From positions 66,269,454 to 66,333,453 of the forward strand of contig OX388345.1 of the NCBI GenBank assembly GCA_947579665.1: 64,000 nt of DNA. Direction: 5' to 3'. The notes beneath the pieces were generated by a model. That model did not search any database, had not been told where the DNA came from, and saw nothing but the letters and a program-made list of their open reading frames with translations. Positions 1 through 13,200 of the stretch are shown here, piece by piece. The first letter of the stretch is position 1; every line of letters begins with the position of its first letter. This DNA comes from Sympetrum striolatum. Its lineage: Eukaryota; Arthropoda; Insecta; Odonata; Libellulidae. The translations under genes were made by a program, and so were the position numbers.

Positions 1-999
1 CTTACCTTGAAAATCTAGGGATATGTTCTGTAATTTTCTAAAATTGCATAAAACATAAAAACGAATCAAAATTAACTTAAACCCCATAGAAACGTTTGTA
101 GATACTAAAAAATGCACTGCTTGGTAGAATACTTCGAAAGTCGGAAAGAAATTTATTAAAACCATAAAATAAACTCTTTATAAAAATCAATACGTAGTAT
201 TTCTTGAAAATCAATGTAGTTTTAAATTTTTTAATCATTATCCCTATCTGATACTGGTCTGCACCGTTAGGAAAGTGGTTTCAAATCACTATAATCATCA
301 GAAAAATTGTCTCTGCCATAGATCTTCTCTGTAAAGGCAATAACTTCATGCAAACTTAGTTCTCGTTCGGTGTAGCTCTCTCTTTTCTCATTTTAACCAG
401 TAATCAAACTTTGTGATGATGGTTCTATCAGTTTTGATGTAGTTTACGTCATCCAAGCATATAATTCTGCCGTTCGCGTTGTAATTTGTTCGCTCCTTCG
501 TAGAGTAGGATCCGTGGGTTGCATTCAAACATAGATTCCTAGTCAGTCACTTTATCGCTATATCCAGCGACGTTTTCTTTTTTTTCAATGAACTTTTCTG
601 TATTGGCGACTTCATCAACTCCATGGAAAATTTTCTTTTATATCGACCTTCCTATGCGTATTGTTTATATGACATTTGAGACTTATTTCAAGATTACATT
701 CAGTTGATAAAGGAGGAAATAGTCAGTTTATATTTCTATTGTGCGTTATATTTGAATTGATAATCTTGTTTTAGAAGCAGACTTAAGCTATTTTTTAACT
801 ATTTTTTAGAGTTTTTCCTGAGTTCAGCAAATGTTTAGCTACTTTTCACGTTACATCTAGCGACAGTAAAAAAATGCATCCATACATTCATCATACTACT
901 GATCGAATTGGTATTGTTGTATCATTTGATTGAAATCTGTCTGCGGCTCCTCGCAAATGAGTTTAAATCGGAATTTCGATTTAATTATTTGTTTATATT
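1..999. other. AT-rich non-coding stretch, nothing recognised
   Basis: No exon-like open frame, RNA gene or repeat structure was recognised here. The sequence is AT-rich with ordinary CpG frequency for this window. Confidence 0.5.
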
Positions 1000-1870
1000 T
1001 TTATCGGAAACAGAGCGGGACCCTCCGCATTGTGTCTGCATATTTCCGTAATTCGTCGTCATATGTTGACGCCGAGGTTGTTCTGGCGTGCAGTGTCATT
1101 GCCCTGTGGTGTCGCCCTTGCGTGAACGGATGCACTTGTTTACAGTTCAAGAATCCGAGGCTCCAGTGTCGTTGTTGTCAGGTGTCTTTGTTGTGCCATC
1201 ATCCGCGAATCCAATTTCAGCGCCAATCAACCCATGAAATAGCGTCTTCTGAACCGCCCTCGCTTTGCAAAACACACTTTGAAAGATTCATGCCGAGTCT
1301 GTCTGCTTTGATACGGGTCTCAAAGTATCTTTCACCGAGAATTTCACGGTAAATTCAAGTCGCAAAACTTCACAGACCCTCCACATTACGTATTCAAAGT
1401 CCGTTACATCTCAGGGAAGTGTAATGAGCGTGGCATATAGACGGTTTCCCGCCATTTTCATGAAAGGAGTCCTTGAGGAATGGAAATACGGCAGAGGGAG
1501 TACGTCGCAGGTTTCCGGTGCATTTCCACCGCTTTCTGGAGGTGATTTAGTGACTTTTCAATCGACGTCCGTGAGCATTCGACGACATGGAGTCTCGACT
1601 ATCGATTGGAAACCGATAGAGAGCGGCGGCGATGGAGGCGCCGCCGTGAGAGAACTCGAAATTACGTTAGAGAGGGCAGTTCGGTGCAACTGATCGATAT
1701 TCCAGAAAATGGGTTGAAAATATTGAAAATGCATGTTCGACAGCGGAATCCCCTTTGCGTCTTCGGGGTTCGACGAAGGAAAAAATGCAAATTTTGCGTG
1801 CGTCGAAGCTCCTGGCTTGCAATTAGGTTTGGCAGATGTCACTACATGCAACTTCTTCCGTCATTAGTAG
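1000..1870. promoter_or_regulatory. CpG-dense patch, possible regulatory island
   Basis: CpG density rises well above the flanks. The patch contains overlapping open frames on both strands (plus 930-1352, 1424-1693, 1606-1890; minus 1558-1851), none with a recognisable domain; they overlap in different frames, which is expected when stop codons are rare by composition. A perfect GC-rich hairpin lies at 1624-1646: CGGCGGCG, a 7-base loop, then CGCCGCCG. In arthropods such islands often mark unmethylated promoters or enhancers; that reading is inference. A first exon or a decayed coding exon cannot be excluded. Confidence 0.3.
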
Positions 1871-2057
1871 TAGCTGTAGTTGTTTATTAAATGTAACAAT
1901 CTAAACTATCGAAAAGTGAAGCACCCACATAGAATTTTACCGTGTCTACCTCAAACCTAGTAATTTCTTAAAATTATTATTTTCCTAGGCGGGTTCAACT
2001 GGAAAACACCTACGATTGACAATATTCAATTACTAAACTATACTATTAACCATCAGC

Positions 2058-2113
2058 CTGAAGATGACTGTAATGGTTGAAACCGGTCGCTTTGAATAAA
2101 ATATTGTGGAAAA
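2058..2113 (+). repeat. Recurrent core repeat, copy 1 (CTGAAGATG...GAAACCGGTCG)
   Basis: CTGAAGATG at 2058-2066 is followed after about 12 bases by GAAACCGGTCG (2079-2089) and then by an ATAAA/TTGTGGA box. The same three blocks occur near 18917-18985 and, partly, at 31751-31803. The variable part is folded: AACCAT just upstream pairs with ATGGTT. This is a dispersed repeat family; I cannot assign it to a named element. Confidence 0.7.
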
Positions 2114-5100
2114 TACGAAGAGCTTTTAAAAAATTTATTTGCAATGGCGTTCCACAACGTTAGGTCTGAACATCTTGATTTTGATAATAGCTACGTTTAA
2201 TCCAATGGAATACAACTTATTCATTAGTTGAATAAATTGGTTATAGCTTCTTCAAGTAATACAGATAATTTTAACTAGATTTCGAATCTCCCTTTCAAAT
2301 ATCCAATTATGGAAATACAAGGATTAATGAGGATTATATCAACTGCAGTATCCACATTTTGACGAATGGATTATAAATATTCCATTATTCTTGTGGTTCG
2401 GATTTTTTCTTTGATCTCTCGTAGTCAATTCCTATAAAAAGTGTTCCTTATAGGATCAATGTGTAGCACTAACATTGGATTCCACCAATTATTGTGACTC
2501 ACTGACGAAAGCAAGGACTTAGAACCCATTTCCTTGCGCAGTAGCTTCACCTCCTCATCAACGCTTCTAGTTGCATCTGGAAAGGATTCTACCATGTTGG
2601 CTAATCACTGTACGAAAGATCATATCGGTTTGTGTGTGTCACCTTAATATTTCGAAGAGATCTAAGGTAAATAAATTCAAAAGTAAAACTGTACGAAAAA
2701 CACAATATCTATAAATAAGCCGCGTTTGTAGAAGATAATGATTGAATGCCGAATTAGTGCCCTCTGTGAGAGACTGAATACACGCAGAATATCCACGAAT
2801 TAGATGAAGATTAAACATGATATATAATACGAAAATTAAATATGATAAGATAAATACTGTCACTCCTTCAACCCGATATATATGCATTTTAACATGTGGA
2901 GCCGGCTTATTTCATAGGTTACTAACAATGAAAATGAAAAAGTGTCAAATCGCAGAAAATGGATGAGCAAAAATAAGTGCAGGGCTGAGAGCCATGAATC
3001 ACAGCTCAATTGGGTTACACTGACCTCTCACCCATTTGGTGAAATAAAAGAACAAAATACTTTCCGAGGTTTTTGAAGCCACCGGTCTGTCGACCTCATA
3101 AGATTATCACATTCCCTTATTTTAGGGAAGTGGGTTACACGTGGAACGCCGAAATCTCCGTTATAAATTGGCTTGAGAAGTGTCAACTACAGAGCTCGAA
3201 ATACTTTCATAAAGGTGAAATCGAATGAAAATATAATAATAAGAGTCATTCTTGTAAGTGCTTCGTTAATTATAATTGTATGTTGTTTTTTGCAGTAATT
3301 TCAACTTGCGTGCTTCCTTGAAACATCTCCCTGGAAGTATTTGCTTAATAGAAATATATCCTGGAGTGATTAACTAAAATCATTTCCGAAAATAAAGCCA
3401 GTTTTATCATTTGGGTAGAATTTAGATATCGTTACTATATACAAATACAGTTGATGGCAGCGAAGTCAAAACAATTAAAAATTTTCTAAAGACTGGAAAA
3501 CGACCAATTGCAATCGGAAAGGTTCTAAAATTCGTGGAGCACTTTTAGTAATAAGAACTCCATCGGAAAAGGATATCTGGGGTGAGTTAATTAATACTGA
3601 TATAAACATATTTAATAATTCTGTTTAATATTTTCGAGCTTCTGGAGGAGTAGAGACACTAAAATTCGCCTTCGATTCAATGAGTACAAACTATATCCTG
3701 TTTTCTTTTAGCATACATAAAAAGTAAAGTAGGTTTTTAAGCGCTATGTTCCTTAATTTTTAAGAGCAAGTCTTACTTAGTGAAATATATATCAGTCATT
3801 ATTAAATATATTAACACATTACAACCAACTCTTAACTTCAACTTTAACACACGCCAATCATAGCCGCATATCTTTAAAAATCTTGGGTGTTACATATGGA
3901 ATGAAGTTCTTCTATTCTAATAGGAAGATTAACCCGGTATTCAACTTGATACTCATCGGTAAGTTTACGTATATCTGTATCGAAGCGAATCACTAATTTA
4001 CTATTAAAATTTAGAAAACGCCCTTCAAAGGCGTTATCATCCTAGAAAATAATATATCCTTTAAGTAAATTACCTTTTTTCTTTTAGCATACATCATATT
4101 TTCGCTATTATTGCAAAGATAGAGATCTAATGTAATCTTCGAGGCGGATTCGTTCTCGAATACGGCTCATTCCGAGGATATGGATCAATCCCGTGTTTAA
4201 TAATAGAAGTTCTCACGAAACACGAAAGGCGTTCATGGAATGGCGCACGCGAATAATTGATGTGCACTCACTCGATTATCAAGAAACGTACACTCTGCAG
4301 AACAGAAATTAGGACGAGACCAACGATAAGGAAACTCGCCTAAAATCGGAATTACATCCAGCCGGTCTTCCGACATTTCCCATTCACAGCCTAGTTAGAG
4401 ACTGAATCTCCCTGCGCTGAAAATAATCTTCCCTAACACAACTTCCTACCATCTTGATTTCATTTGGACTCTTCGTCAAAACTATGTGGTTTGGAAAGAG
4501 AAAATTCCACTCTTGCGCTGTCGGGGTATCGTTTTGTAATATTTCATCGTCACGTTTGCGTGTAAATAGTTTTCTACAAACCCTTCAAAAATTAAGGGGA
4601 AGTTGAGTATGGGATTGTGTGGGAACGTTTGCTTAAAAGTTGAAAGCCGTAAGATGCTTAACTAACTAAATTTACACATAATTAAAAGTCGACGCCGCGC
4701 AAATAATAGACTTTTTCCGAGCATGGTCTCCGTTACGGTCCTAGACGAGTTGAAGATTTCCCATAAGGAAAGCCTGTAAAGCTTATCGTTAGCAAAAGTT
4801 CTAAAAAATTTTAAAATATTCTAAATCAATTGATAAAATTTATTATCAACAAATTATGATGATAATTGAAATGATATTGGGAGATTCACGTAAAATTTTC
4901 GTTTTTGTTTGTCTGTTGAGAAAGATGAGATATTTTACTTTCTATTCTGTTCAAAGAAGACAAATATATTTATTCTACTTCTATATTCACCGTTGAGAAT
5001 CAACGGAAGCTAGAGCTAGTTGATTAAATACATAATCCGTGCTAGTTACAATCATACGCATACTTATATGAAAAATGCTTGTCGACAGATGACGCTCTTT

Positions 5101-6000
5101 ATTTTATTTTGAGCTCTTTATTCAGCGATTTCCTTGAGTGATTGTGAAAATGGTAGAATTCTAACTCTCTAGCTGTGATGCGAGATTCATCCAAAAAGGC
5201 ACTAGTATGAATGAATGTTATGCTGAATCTCCATGATATACTTTTATACCTTTAATTTTTTCAAGGCGTATTCACAGTCAGCGAAACAATAGGTAAAGTA
5301 AGTACGATATGTTTCATAGATGCGATTGAAGTAGAAAATAACAGTGTGACTTTTTAATTTGCAACCATGCAGCAAATATAGGTTGTAAATAAGTGAGGTA
5401 GATAATGTATGAACGAAATTCTTTATTTCTCGATAATCAAAACTGAGTGAACCAATCATTAAAATAAGAACTTCGTAATCCTCCACCGAATGTTTTTTAA
5501 TAGCGACTAATTTCGCCGGCAAGCCAGCATTATCAAGCCATTAGGCTATGACTTACCATATTCGGTATATTTATCGAATCAATGTTATGTTTTTTTAATA
5601 GATTTAAATACCTTTTTGTAGAAATTCTGTAAATTCTATGTTATGCTAATCAATGAAGTGAGCCGATGCGCTACTCCCATTCTTTTGTTATGGCCGACAA
5701 GGTGCTATTAAATATGATACATGAGATAAAATAAATATGTAGTAATATATTTTTCCAACTTTGGATATCTTTAATTAGTTATTCTATGAAAATAAAAATA
5801 TATCAAAACAAATGATTGAACTATCAACATTCTGTAATAATAATTATATTGGCTATCCACTCGGCGAAAAGCCAAATTATCGCGATGCATAATTAAATAA
5901 AAATTCTAAGAAAATTAATAGTCCAAACAATTTTAAATTTCGATTAAGATGATATTTCATAAAATTGAATGTAAATTTAATTATAATAATATTATCAAAA
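2114..6000. other. AT-rich non-coding stretch
   Basis: No gene recognised. A modest CpG-rich patch lies near 4100-4450. A 35-base interval at 3924-3958 sits between a TCTAATAG acceptor-like site and a GTAAGT donor, but it is too short and isolated to call an exon. The remainder is AT-rich with scattered short open frames by chance. Confidence 0.5.
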
Positions 6001-6016
6001 ATAATGTTAAACTTAC

Positions 6017-6110
6017 GTGGTGGGCGTGGCCATCGTCAGAGAATTTGAATTGACCAATCAAATCATAGCAGTTCTGTTCAAATCTTAACCAGATAGCAAT
6101 TTCATCAGTT
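6017..6110 (+). promoter_or_regulatory. Putative core promoter upstream of the 6339 start codon
   Basis: In order on the plus strand are a GC/KLF-type box (GGTGGGCGTGGC, near 6019-6030), a CCAAT box (in TTGACCAATCAAATC, near 6050-6064) and an arthropod-type initiator TCAGTT at 6105-6110. No convincing TATA box is placed about 30 bases upstream of the initiator. Transcription from about 6107 would give a 5' leader of about 230 bases before the ATG at 6339. The motif matches are seen directly; promoter activity is inferred. Confidence 0.4.
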
Positions 6111-6338
6111 CCTGTCGAGATTTAATATAGTGAAGTGGTTTTTTATACCCTTTTAACCGTTAGAATTTGAATTTTGTGACTTACGTTAAATTCTGAAACT
6201 TGTAAATGGTAGTTTTCAAGCTTTCATTTTAAAGTGTTCCGTTTCCTTTTTGTAATTTTATTGCTTTTAAAATAAATAATAGAATAGTAATAGACATAAA
6301 TTATTGTAATAAAAATAACAACTTTTGAAGGATTCAAG

Positions 6339-6374
6339 ATGTCCGTTGTTGCCACCCAGGATTTCCATCATATG
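6339..6374 (+). CDS. Candidate first coding exon (12 codons) of an unrecognised gene
   Basis: ATG at 6339 has an A at -3. Twelve codons (MSVVATQDFHHM) run to the exon edge, followed at once by GTAAGTAG, a full-consensus splice donor starting at 6375. Codon use includes GTT, GCC, ACC and CAG, less AT-biased than the surroundings. A promoter-like region lies upstream at 6017-6110. The next good acceptor, TTTCCTCTTATTTCCAG ending at 7239, joins in phase 0 to another open stretch, giving an 864-base intron. I do not recognise the protein: the N-terminus is short and shows no domain, signal peptide or motif. It could be the start of a long intron-rich gene, a micro-ORF in a leader, or coincidence. 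Confidence 0.42.
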
Positions 6375-7239
6375 GTAAGTAGTACGAAATGCCTTTCTCG
6401 AACATATCTTTTTTTACGGAAATATTTGCTTTCACGAGCAGAACATTGCCACATTTTACAAAACGTCGTTACTGCTTCATAAGTTTATCCTTAGTTTAGT
6501 GCTTACCTTAACGACGTGAAATTAATTTCCAAGTATTCTCTTGACAGTTTTACGTTGGGAATAAGTAGAAACATTTCAGCGTAGACATTAGTTACTGTTT
6601 ACCTTGAATCTCGGAAATTAAGGGAATTTTCCAATTGAAAGTTAAACTGCACACATGCTTTTTCTAAATATATTTCATTAAGTATTTACAATCTCTTTTG
6701 CTGCATGATGTTTCGGATGTTTAAACTGACATCGTAGCGTTGCGTAGTATCGCATTCTCGTTCCTATGCGCTCAGTATTTAGTTCAGTTTTGTCTTAAAT
6801 CAAAACCATGCTGATTATATTCCTTTTATTCCATGCTTATATTACTTTTGCATTCGATTTAAATTCATCCTTCTCTAAAATTGCACTTATACGCATTTTA
6901 TCCGTTTAAATATCAAAATGGATCGCCATTATCTAATTTCAGGAATTGGTATGAATGCTGTCAGCAATATAAATCTTTATTACCGGAATTTAATTTCTTT
7001 CTTTCTCCTCTCTTTGGCGTTTCGTCTGTCTTTTATCAAATATCCTAAATAATAGTGATAGCGGAAACTGTCGTTTCGAAATAACGGTCATCCTAATTTG
7101 AAATTTACCCGCTGCTTCTTCATGTCTGCCCACGGCCGTATATCACAGTATTCCTCTGATTGAAATTAGTCGATATTTTATTAATTTGTTCTTTCTATTT
7201 CTTCAGATTTTGAGAAAGTGAATTTCCTCTTATTTCCAG

Positions 7240-7293
7240 AAGACTCTGGCGTACGAGTCACTCGTTTCAAATGCGAATGGCCATGAAAAGTAA
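7240..7293 (+). CDS. Candidate second exon of the same gene
   Basis: It starts after a strong acceptor (pyrimidine tract TTTCCTCTTATTTCCAG ending at 7239). Read in phase 0 from the first exon, it is open for 17 codons (KTLAYESLVSNANGHEK) to TAA at 7291-7293. Alternatively a donor GTAAAG at 7290 would end the exon at 7289 in phase 2 and continue the gene downstream; the short total of 29 codons makes that reading at least as likely. Four CpGs in 50 bases suggest a composition unlike the neighbouring intron-like DNA. Function unknown. Whether it ends here or continues decides whether this is a small peptide gene or the 5' end of a larger one. Confidence 0.35.
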   Translation, partial: KTLAYESLVSNANGHEK

Positions 7294-10200
7294 AGGCAAC
7301 CGAAGTGGCGAAGGGAACAACGTTCTACTGGATCTACAAATTAGGCAAGCAGAATGTGTTTTCATATTTTCAATCATATTTTATTTGATAAACTTTCGTC
7401 ATGTAATGGTGTTCCGAAATTTTTTGCATTTATTTATTCGAATTAAAGAAAGATTGGTTGAAATTATATGTTACTTACATTCCCGATGTAACAGAAGAAC
7501 CGAGTGTGTAATTTATTGAAGTAGACAGTTTGTGGTAAATAATTGATAAGAGTTGTACCGTAGACAGTGCATAGATTTATAATATTGCTGTTTGGGAAAT
7601 GAAAGAGAGGCCTATTAATGAAACGATTTCATTTTTTAAACTTATTTTTTATACGAGAAAATGATATGGATGGTACTTAAATATATGATGATAAGAGAAT
7701 TTTTACTCGATTGCCGCTATGTTGTAAACTGTTAGTTCGAGTGCAGAACTCGTATTATTCAGGATTATTATAAGCAACTGTTGTTTTTTATTTATTTCTG
7801 TTGCGGCTATAATGTAAGATAATTTCAACAATAAAATAAAAGGTATCTCGTGGAAATCATTCAACTTCATATGCAACAAGATTAGCAAGTTTACGCATAC
7901 GTAATATTTTTCGAATCTGCATTCATTATTCTATTACAAAATAAAGGGATAATTTGACGGCATTTAGTATTACATACGCTATGTTTTTCGAATTTACATT
8001 CGTTTTTAAATTTCAAAATAAAGGAATAATTCTTTGTTCTGTAATTACACAACCACGATTACATTTTAAGAATATCATATCATTTGCTGACCCTCGATTT
8101 TTCGAATTATTAAAATTATTAATAGCCCACAGTTCCAATTTAGTCCAATTTTCTGTTTTTTTTAAATATACATTAGCCTTGTCTAGATTTTCATAAGATT
8201 ACCATTTTTACCTGTCATTGTTAAGACTTCACTGTAGAAGCCATGATGATCAGAACTTACATAATTTTTACGAAGGATTCGGGATAATTTTGTATTTTTA
8301 ATAGAAATTAGTCAGGATTGGAAGAGATTAGATCGTTTTTGGCTATGAAGAAATATTTCAAACAAATTCAATCTCGATTTTTGCTTAATTTAATGTTCAC
8401 TTTTTGATATTTAAAATTAAAAATTCAACGGCTTTCATGTGTTACTATTGATTCATAGGCTGGCCTTTCTGCGTCTTTAGATATTAATTTTAAGTAAATG
8501 CTTTTTAAATTCTTGATCTTTTTCATATACGATAATACCCTTAATAATATAATATGAATTTAAGTGCTAATACCTTATAATCCGAAACTTCTATTTAAAT
8601 CAATTTTCCTTCCGTTCTTTACCTAGTAGCTTAGGTGCTATACCTTGTGTGCCATAAGCATGCGCTTTCGCTTTCCACCTTATTCTAAATATCTGTAAAG
8701 AGAAGTGAAAGGTAAAATAAGTTTGTCCATACTTACTGTGAGATTTCTACAAGGTCGATTGATATTTTGTTTTCCTTTTCCGTTGTTTTACTGGTAAAAT
8801 TGTTCTCAAAATATACGAGCAATATTTTATAAACATATCCGTTAGACCCGATATGGGGTTCCAGCGACCTTCAATTCATACGCCTCGGTTTTCCAAGATT
8901 GAGGCGATCTTTTACTTACCTTGAAAAAAGTTGTTTTAGTAGCTGATAACATGCTACTTTAGTTTGATATTGGTTAATATATCATTTTGTACTATTAGAA
9001 AGTTTTGCCTCAAAAGTGAAAGAAACTAGCAACTCAAATGCATGTTGTTGGTTTTGTATGGCGCAGACTGGAAACAACGGTTCCTCTCCATGCTCTTTCG
9101 CAAAGGGAGGATAAAGATTGGATTAAAGAGAAGTTTATGAGTTTGACGAGAAAGAAATAGACTAGGTTCTATCTAAAGGGTATTGTTAACGATTCGAAAA
9201 TCAAAATCGCGCGAAACTTACTTAATTTTTAATTAACTAAATTCTTCATCGTATATTAAGATAGTTAAAGTTTGTAGTTATACTTTCTAACTTTTATGAC
9301 GACGCCAAAATTGTCTACCAACAAAATGATTGTACATCATATACTTCATTCATTTAGGAACCCCGAAAATGAATAGTTCAAGAGGCATTGGTGTTAAAAG
9401 AATAGGAAAAAACTTCTTGATCAAGAAAATGTATTTTCAAGAATATTCAAAAAGAATATATAGCTATAGATTTGAAACAAATCTACGTACTAATGCAAGA
9501 ATTTAAGGAAAAATAAAAATGATATACCCCGTATAGCTTTACGGTAGCGTATACTCTTGGAATTCTATTATCTCTTCCACAGCTTCTCCTTGCCAAAGTT
9601 CATTTGATTGTGACATCATTATTTCGGTAAATGGTCGTTAGAGGAAGCGAGATCAGTAACCTAACAGGAAAACAGAATTAATTTAGTTGATGGGAAATGT
9701 GAATCACCTAATGGGAAAATTTTGATAATACCTTCCGAACTCAATATTCGCCTTTATGATGTGTACAAGGAGATGGTGATTTCCGGGAGCGAGCGACCAA
9801 GAGAGGGAGTCTCATCCGGTCCATTCGCATCCGGGAAGTAAAGAAATGAGATACCCTCTATCATAATAAGATGATACGAATTCTTAAAGACGAGAAGGAG
9901 CGCGATAAATATTTCTCAGAAGTTGTAAGATGTTAGTCCCATTGATAATTCCTGTATATAATATGTTATTATGCGCAATTTATACTGTAGCATTTTTTTG
10001 ACCAGTGGGAAAAAATTACTCAGTCACCCTGTAATTTCTTATCCTTGAATATCGTATTCTGTATACCAATTATTTTTCTTTTTGGCATTCTTTAACTGCT
10101 TCGAGTCGCTGAAATGTGTTTTTGACTAAATGAACCGCAGAGTATCATCTTGAAAGGATGGCATCTAACTATTAATATTATTGCTTGACATAAAATATCA

Positions 10201-13200
10201 ATTAGAATTTAGTGGATTCAATTTAATACTACATAAAGTAATTTCGAAGAAAGTGATTCGTATATAGGTACTAGTAACGTTTATAAGTAAGCTTTTTGTT
10301 TATATTGCGCGTAAGATTCCAGGAATCTCTTACGAGCATATTACGCTAATGGCATGCAACAATGAGGTTTCAGCTATGAATTAAGTACTTAATTTAGCTG
10401 GTTGAGACATTAAACTGTGAATATCTTAACTACACATGTTATGACTGAAACAGTTAATTGAACTGTTCTTTTAAAACTAATTTATATTAGCTATTTGCCG
10501 TTCTTTTGCACATAAGGATTAGTTAAATAAATGATGAGGAAATCTGTGTAAAGATGGCTGAGCGACTAACGCTTCTTGAGTATTCTTTATATTTTTTATT
10601 CCTTTCTTAGAGAAATGGACATGAATGTACAACAGATTATTTCAGGGGTGATATATCCATATTTTTGCGATGAATATTGTAATATTTGGTAAAATTATAA
10701 ATATAAAGTATATTCTTTGTTAAATTTGAATGTACGTACTACGGATTAGTTACTTTAATATAGGTTTCCCAGATATTCCAAAATTGTTCAAACAAACTCT
10801 TGATTGCTTATAAAATTGAAGGCATGAATATGAAGGATTTAAGAATTCCAAATGCTTTGATTGATTTCAGCGATGAAGATATTGAAGGCATAAGGAATGA
10901 ATCGTAAAAATAACTGATTCAAATTCAAACCAGGATTTTTTAATTTAAACCATACGACTCTTCGAAACTTCTTGCGTAATTTTTAGTAAACGATTTTCCG
11001 TTCTTGTTTACAGTATCGAAAGTCAAACAGAAGCGCTCACGAGAACATCATTTTTACGGTTATTTTTACCTTCGAATAAACATAGAAGCTTATCTTTGGA
11101 GTAACTCCGTTCTTCCTCGGGTAAAGAAAAATGTCCCAGCCACAGCCGCAATTTCCTCCTTCCTTTCTAAAAATATGAGCCCGAAATTGAGGAAACATAA
11201 GATACTCAAATCCAGTACCCTTTTCAAATCATGGATGAATATCCGTATGTTGACGAAATTCAGGTTCTCGTTTATCTTGAAAGCTTTTCCGTATACTCCG
11301 CTTTTGAGTGAGCCGAATCAAAGAGAAACTAATGACGATTTTCCAGAGTTGACGTTCAGACTAAGTTATCAAATGGAAACTTATGGTTAGGTTCGTCGAA
11401 GATATAGCTACAGTTTCGTTACGAATCAAAGGCAATTTAAATCTGTACAGTTATTCTATTGGATTCAATGAAACAAAATTTGCTTAGTTTAGTAAAGTTT
11501 AATTAAATTCACAGCCGCTGGCGATGTCTTGCGGAAATACGATACGTCATGATAAAGAAGTGAATCGTTATACTTTTTTTCTAAAGTATGGCGCTTATCA
11601 AAAAAAAATAATGTAAAATCAATCGTTGAAACTTGTAGTGTATTTTTTTGTAATTTGTTTCTAATAACACCATACTGTTGAAAAAACACATCAATTCTCT
11701 TTTTTATCAAATGTTTAATTATTTGAAAAATCCCAGGTATGGGGGGATCTTCATGATTTTTGTGTGTTCATTTGGCTCAACTACTTTTTCCGCGACTTAC
11801 ATCTATCAGAAAAATCTTCTGTTGGGGTTTTTCTCGAATTCTAATCACTTTGGACGTAAAAACAGCGTTATGTTGCTAACATGTTGCCTTGGCTGCCGAC
11901 GATTTTTGACTCGTCTCGACAGAAATCGAACGTCGGCCTTTGTGGTAAGATGCGTTGACTTTACTGATTATCGGTCCTTCTATAATTCAAATTCGAGAGC
12001 ATCACTATTGAAATTTCCTCACTTTTAAATCACTACATGTCACGGAGGTTTGCCAGAAGTCGAATTAAAAGATAAAACTTGCTTCCATTATAATGATTTC
12101 ATTTACTTTTTCGTTTTCTGGTAAAAATTTATTCTTACTTCATTTGGAAAATTTCACGTCGGCATTAATAATTCAAAAAAATTAAAGCTTAAAGCTAAGG
12201 CAACGGCTATTCCATCTAATTTCAGTCTGGACAACTCTGCATTTCTAATCGAGTAATCACAGCTCCAACCACCCACGACTGCGTTACTGACTTGCATTGC
12301 TGTCTAGATTGAAGGCAATGATAAATCCGTATAAATAAACATAGATGAAGTTCTGCCTAATTGAAATCAGATAAGATTTGTGAATGATATTTTATTCCGT
12401 TTGGTTCAGGGTTTGCTTATTCTTCAGATAAGGGAAACTAAAACTCTGTTGTGTATTTTTAATAGAGGGCAGGAGTTCGCATGAATTAATAGTGAGTTCA
12501 TGGGTGCACTACTGACGATAGGTTCTGGTCAAATCTTTTACTTGCAACGCTAGCGAATGAACGACCATAATGCCATCTTTGTTTTCCATGGTTAGATAAA
12601 GATTTTCCTCGTAAACTTATACAAAGATGTACGTATCTATATATGTATACATATCGTCCATGAATTAGAGAATGCACTCATTAGATGGTCAGTGCTGGCA
12701 GGAAATATACAAATATCCAATATAGAAGATTGACAGTATTCAACGTCAAAATCAATGGAAAATCAATTTATATTTCGAGTGGTCGTCGTTGAGTGACATT
12801 TGGGGAAAATGAAACCGAAAGAGTTGATAAATTAAATGTCTTTTTTAATAAAATCTAAAGTTAATCTGTAAGAGTCGAGTAAAAATAACTAGAATCGCGT
12901 CTGCTGTACTTACTGTAAAAACTGACCTTATATCGATCTGCAAAAAGGAAGCACAACTTCAATACATCAACTAACCAGTCTTATCTATCTTCCTTAAGTA
13001 GTTATTTCTAAGTTTCTAAGTAGCTATTTTCGTTGATATTGTCTTCAGGACTTCCAAATATCGTTAGTTATCTATTAATTACTTTATTATCTGAAGGACA
13101 AGATCATCACATTACCTGTAACATTGTTAATATTCTAATAAAATAGCTAAATAAATTGTCCAGTAATTCTGAAAATAATGAATGTTCATCTGATGAATTA

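Noticed and set aside
930..1352. 140-codon open frame
   Set aside because: No recognisable domain, overlapping frames on both strands in a stop-poor CpG-rich patch, no splice or promoter support.
3924..3958. 35-base interval between an acceptor-like and a GTAAGT site
   Set aside because: Micro-exon with no partner exons; too short to support.
11004..11390. 128-codon open frame on plus
   Set aside because: Lys/Ser/Phe-rich, no motif or homology I can recognise; isolated in AT-rich DNA.
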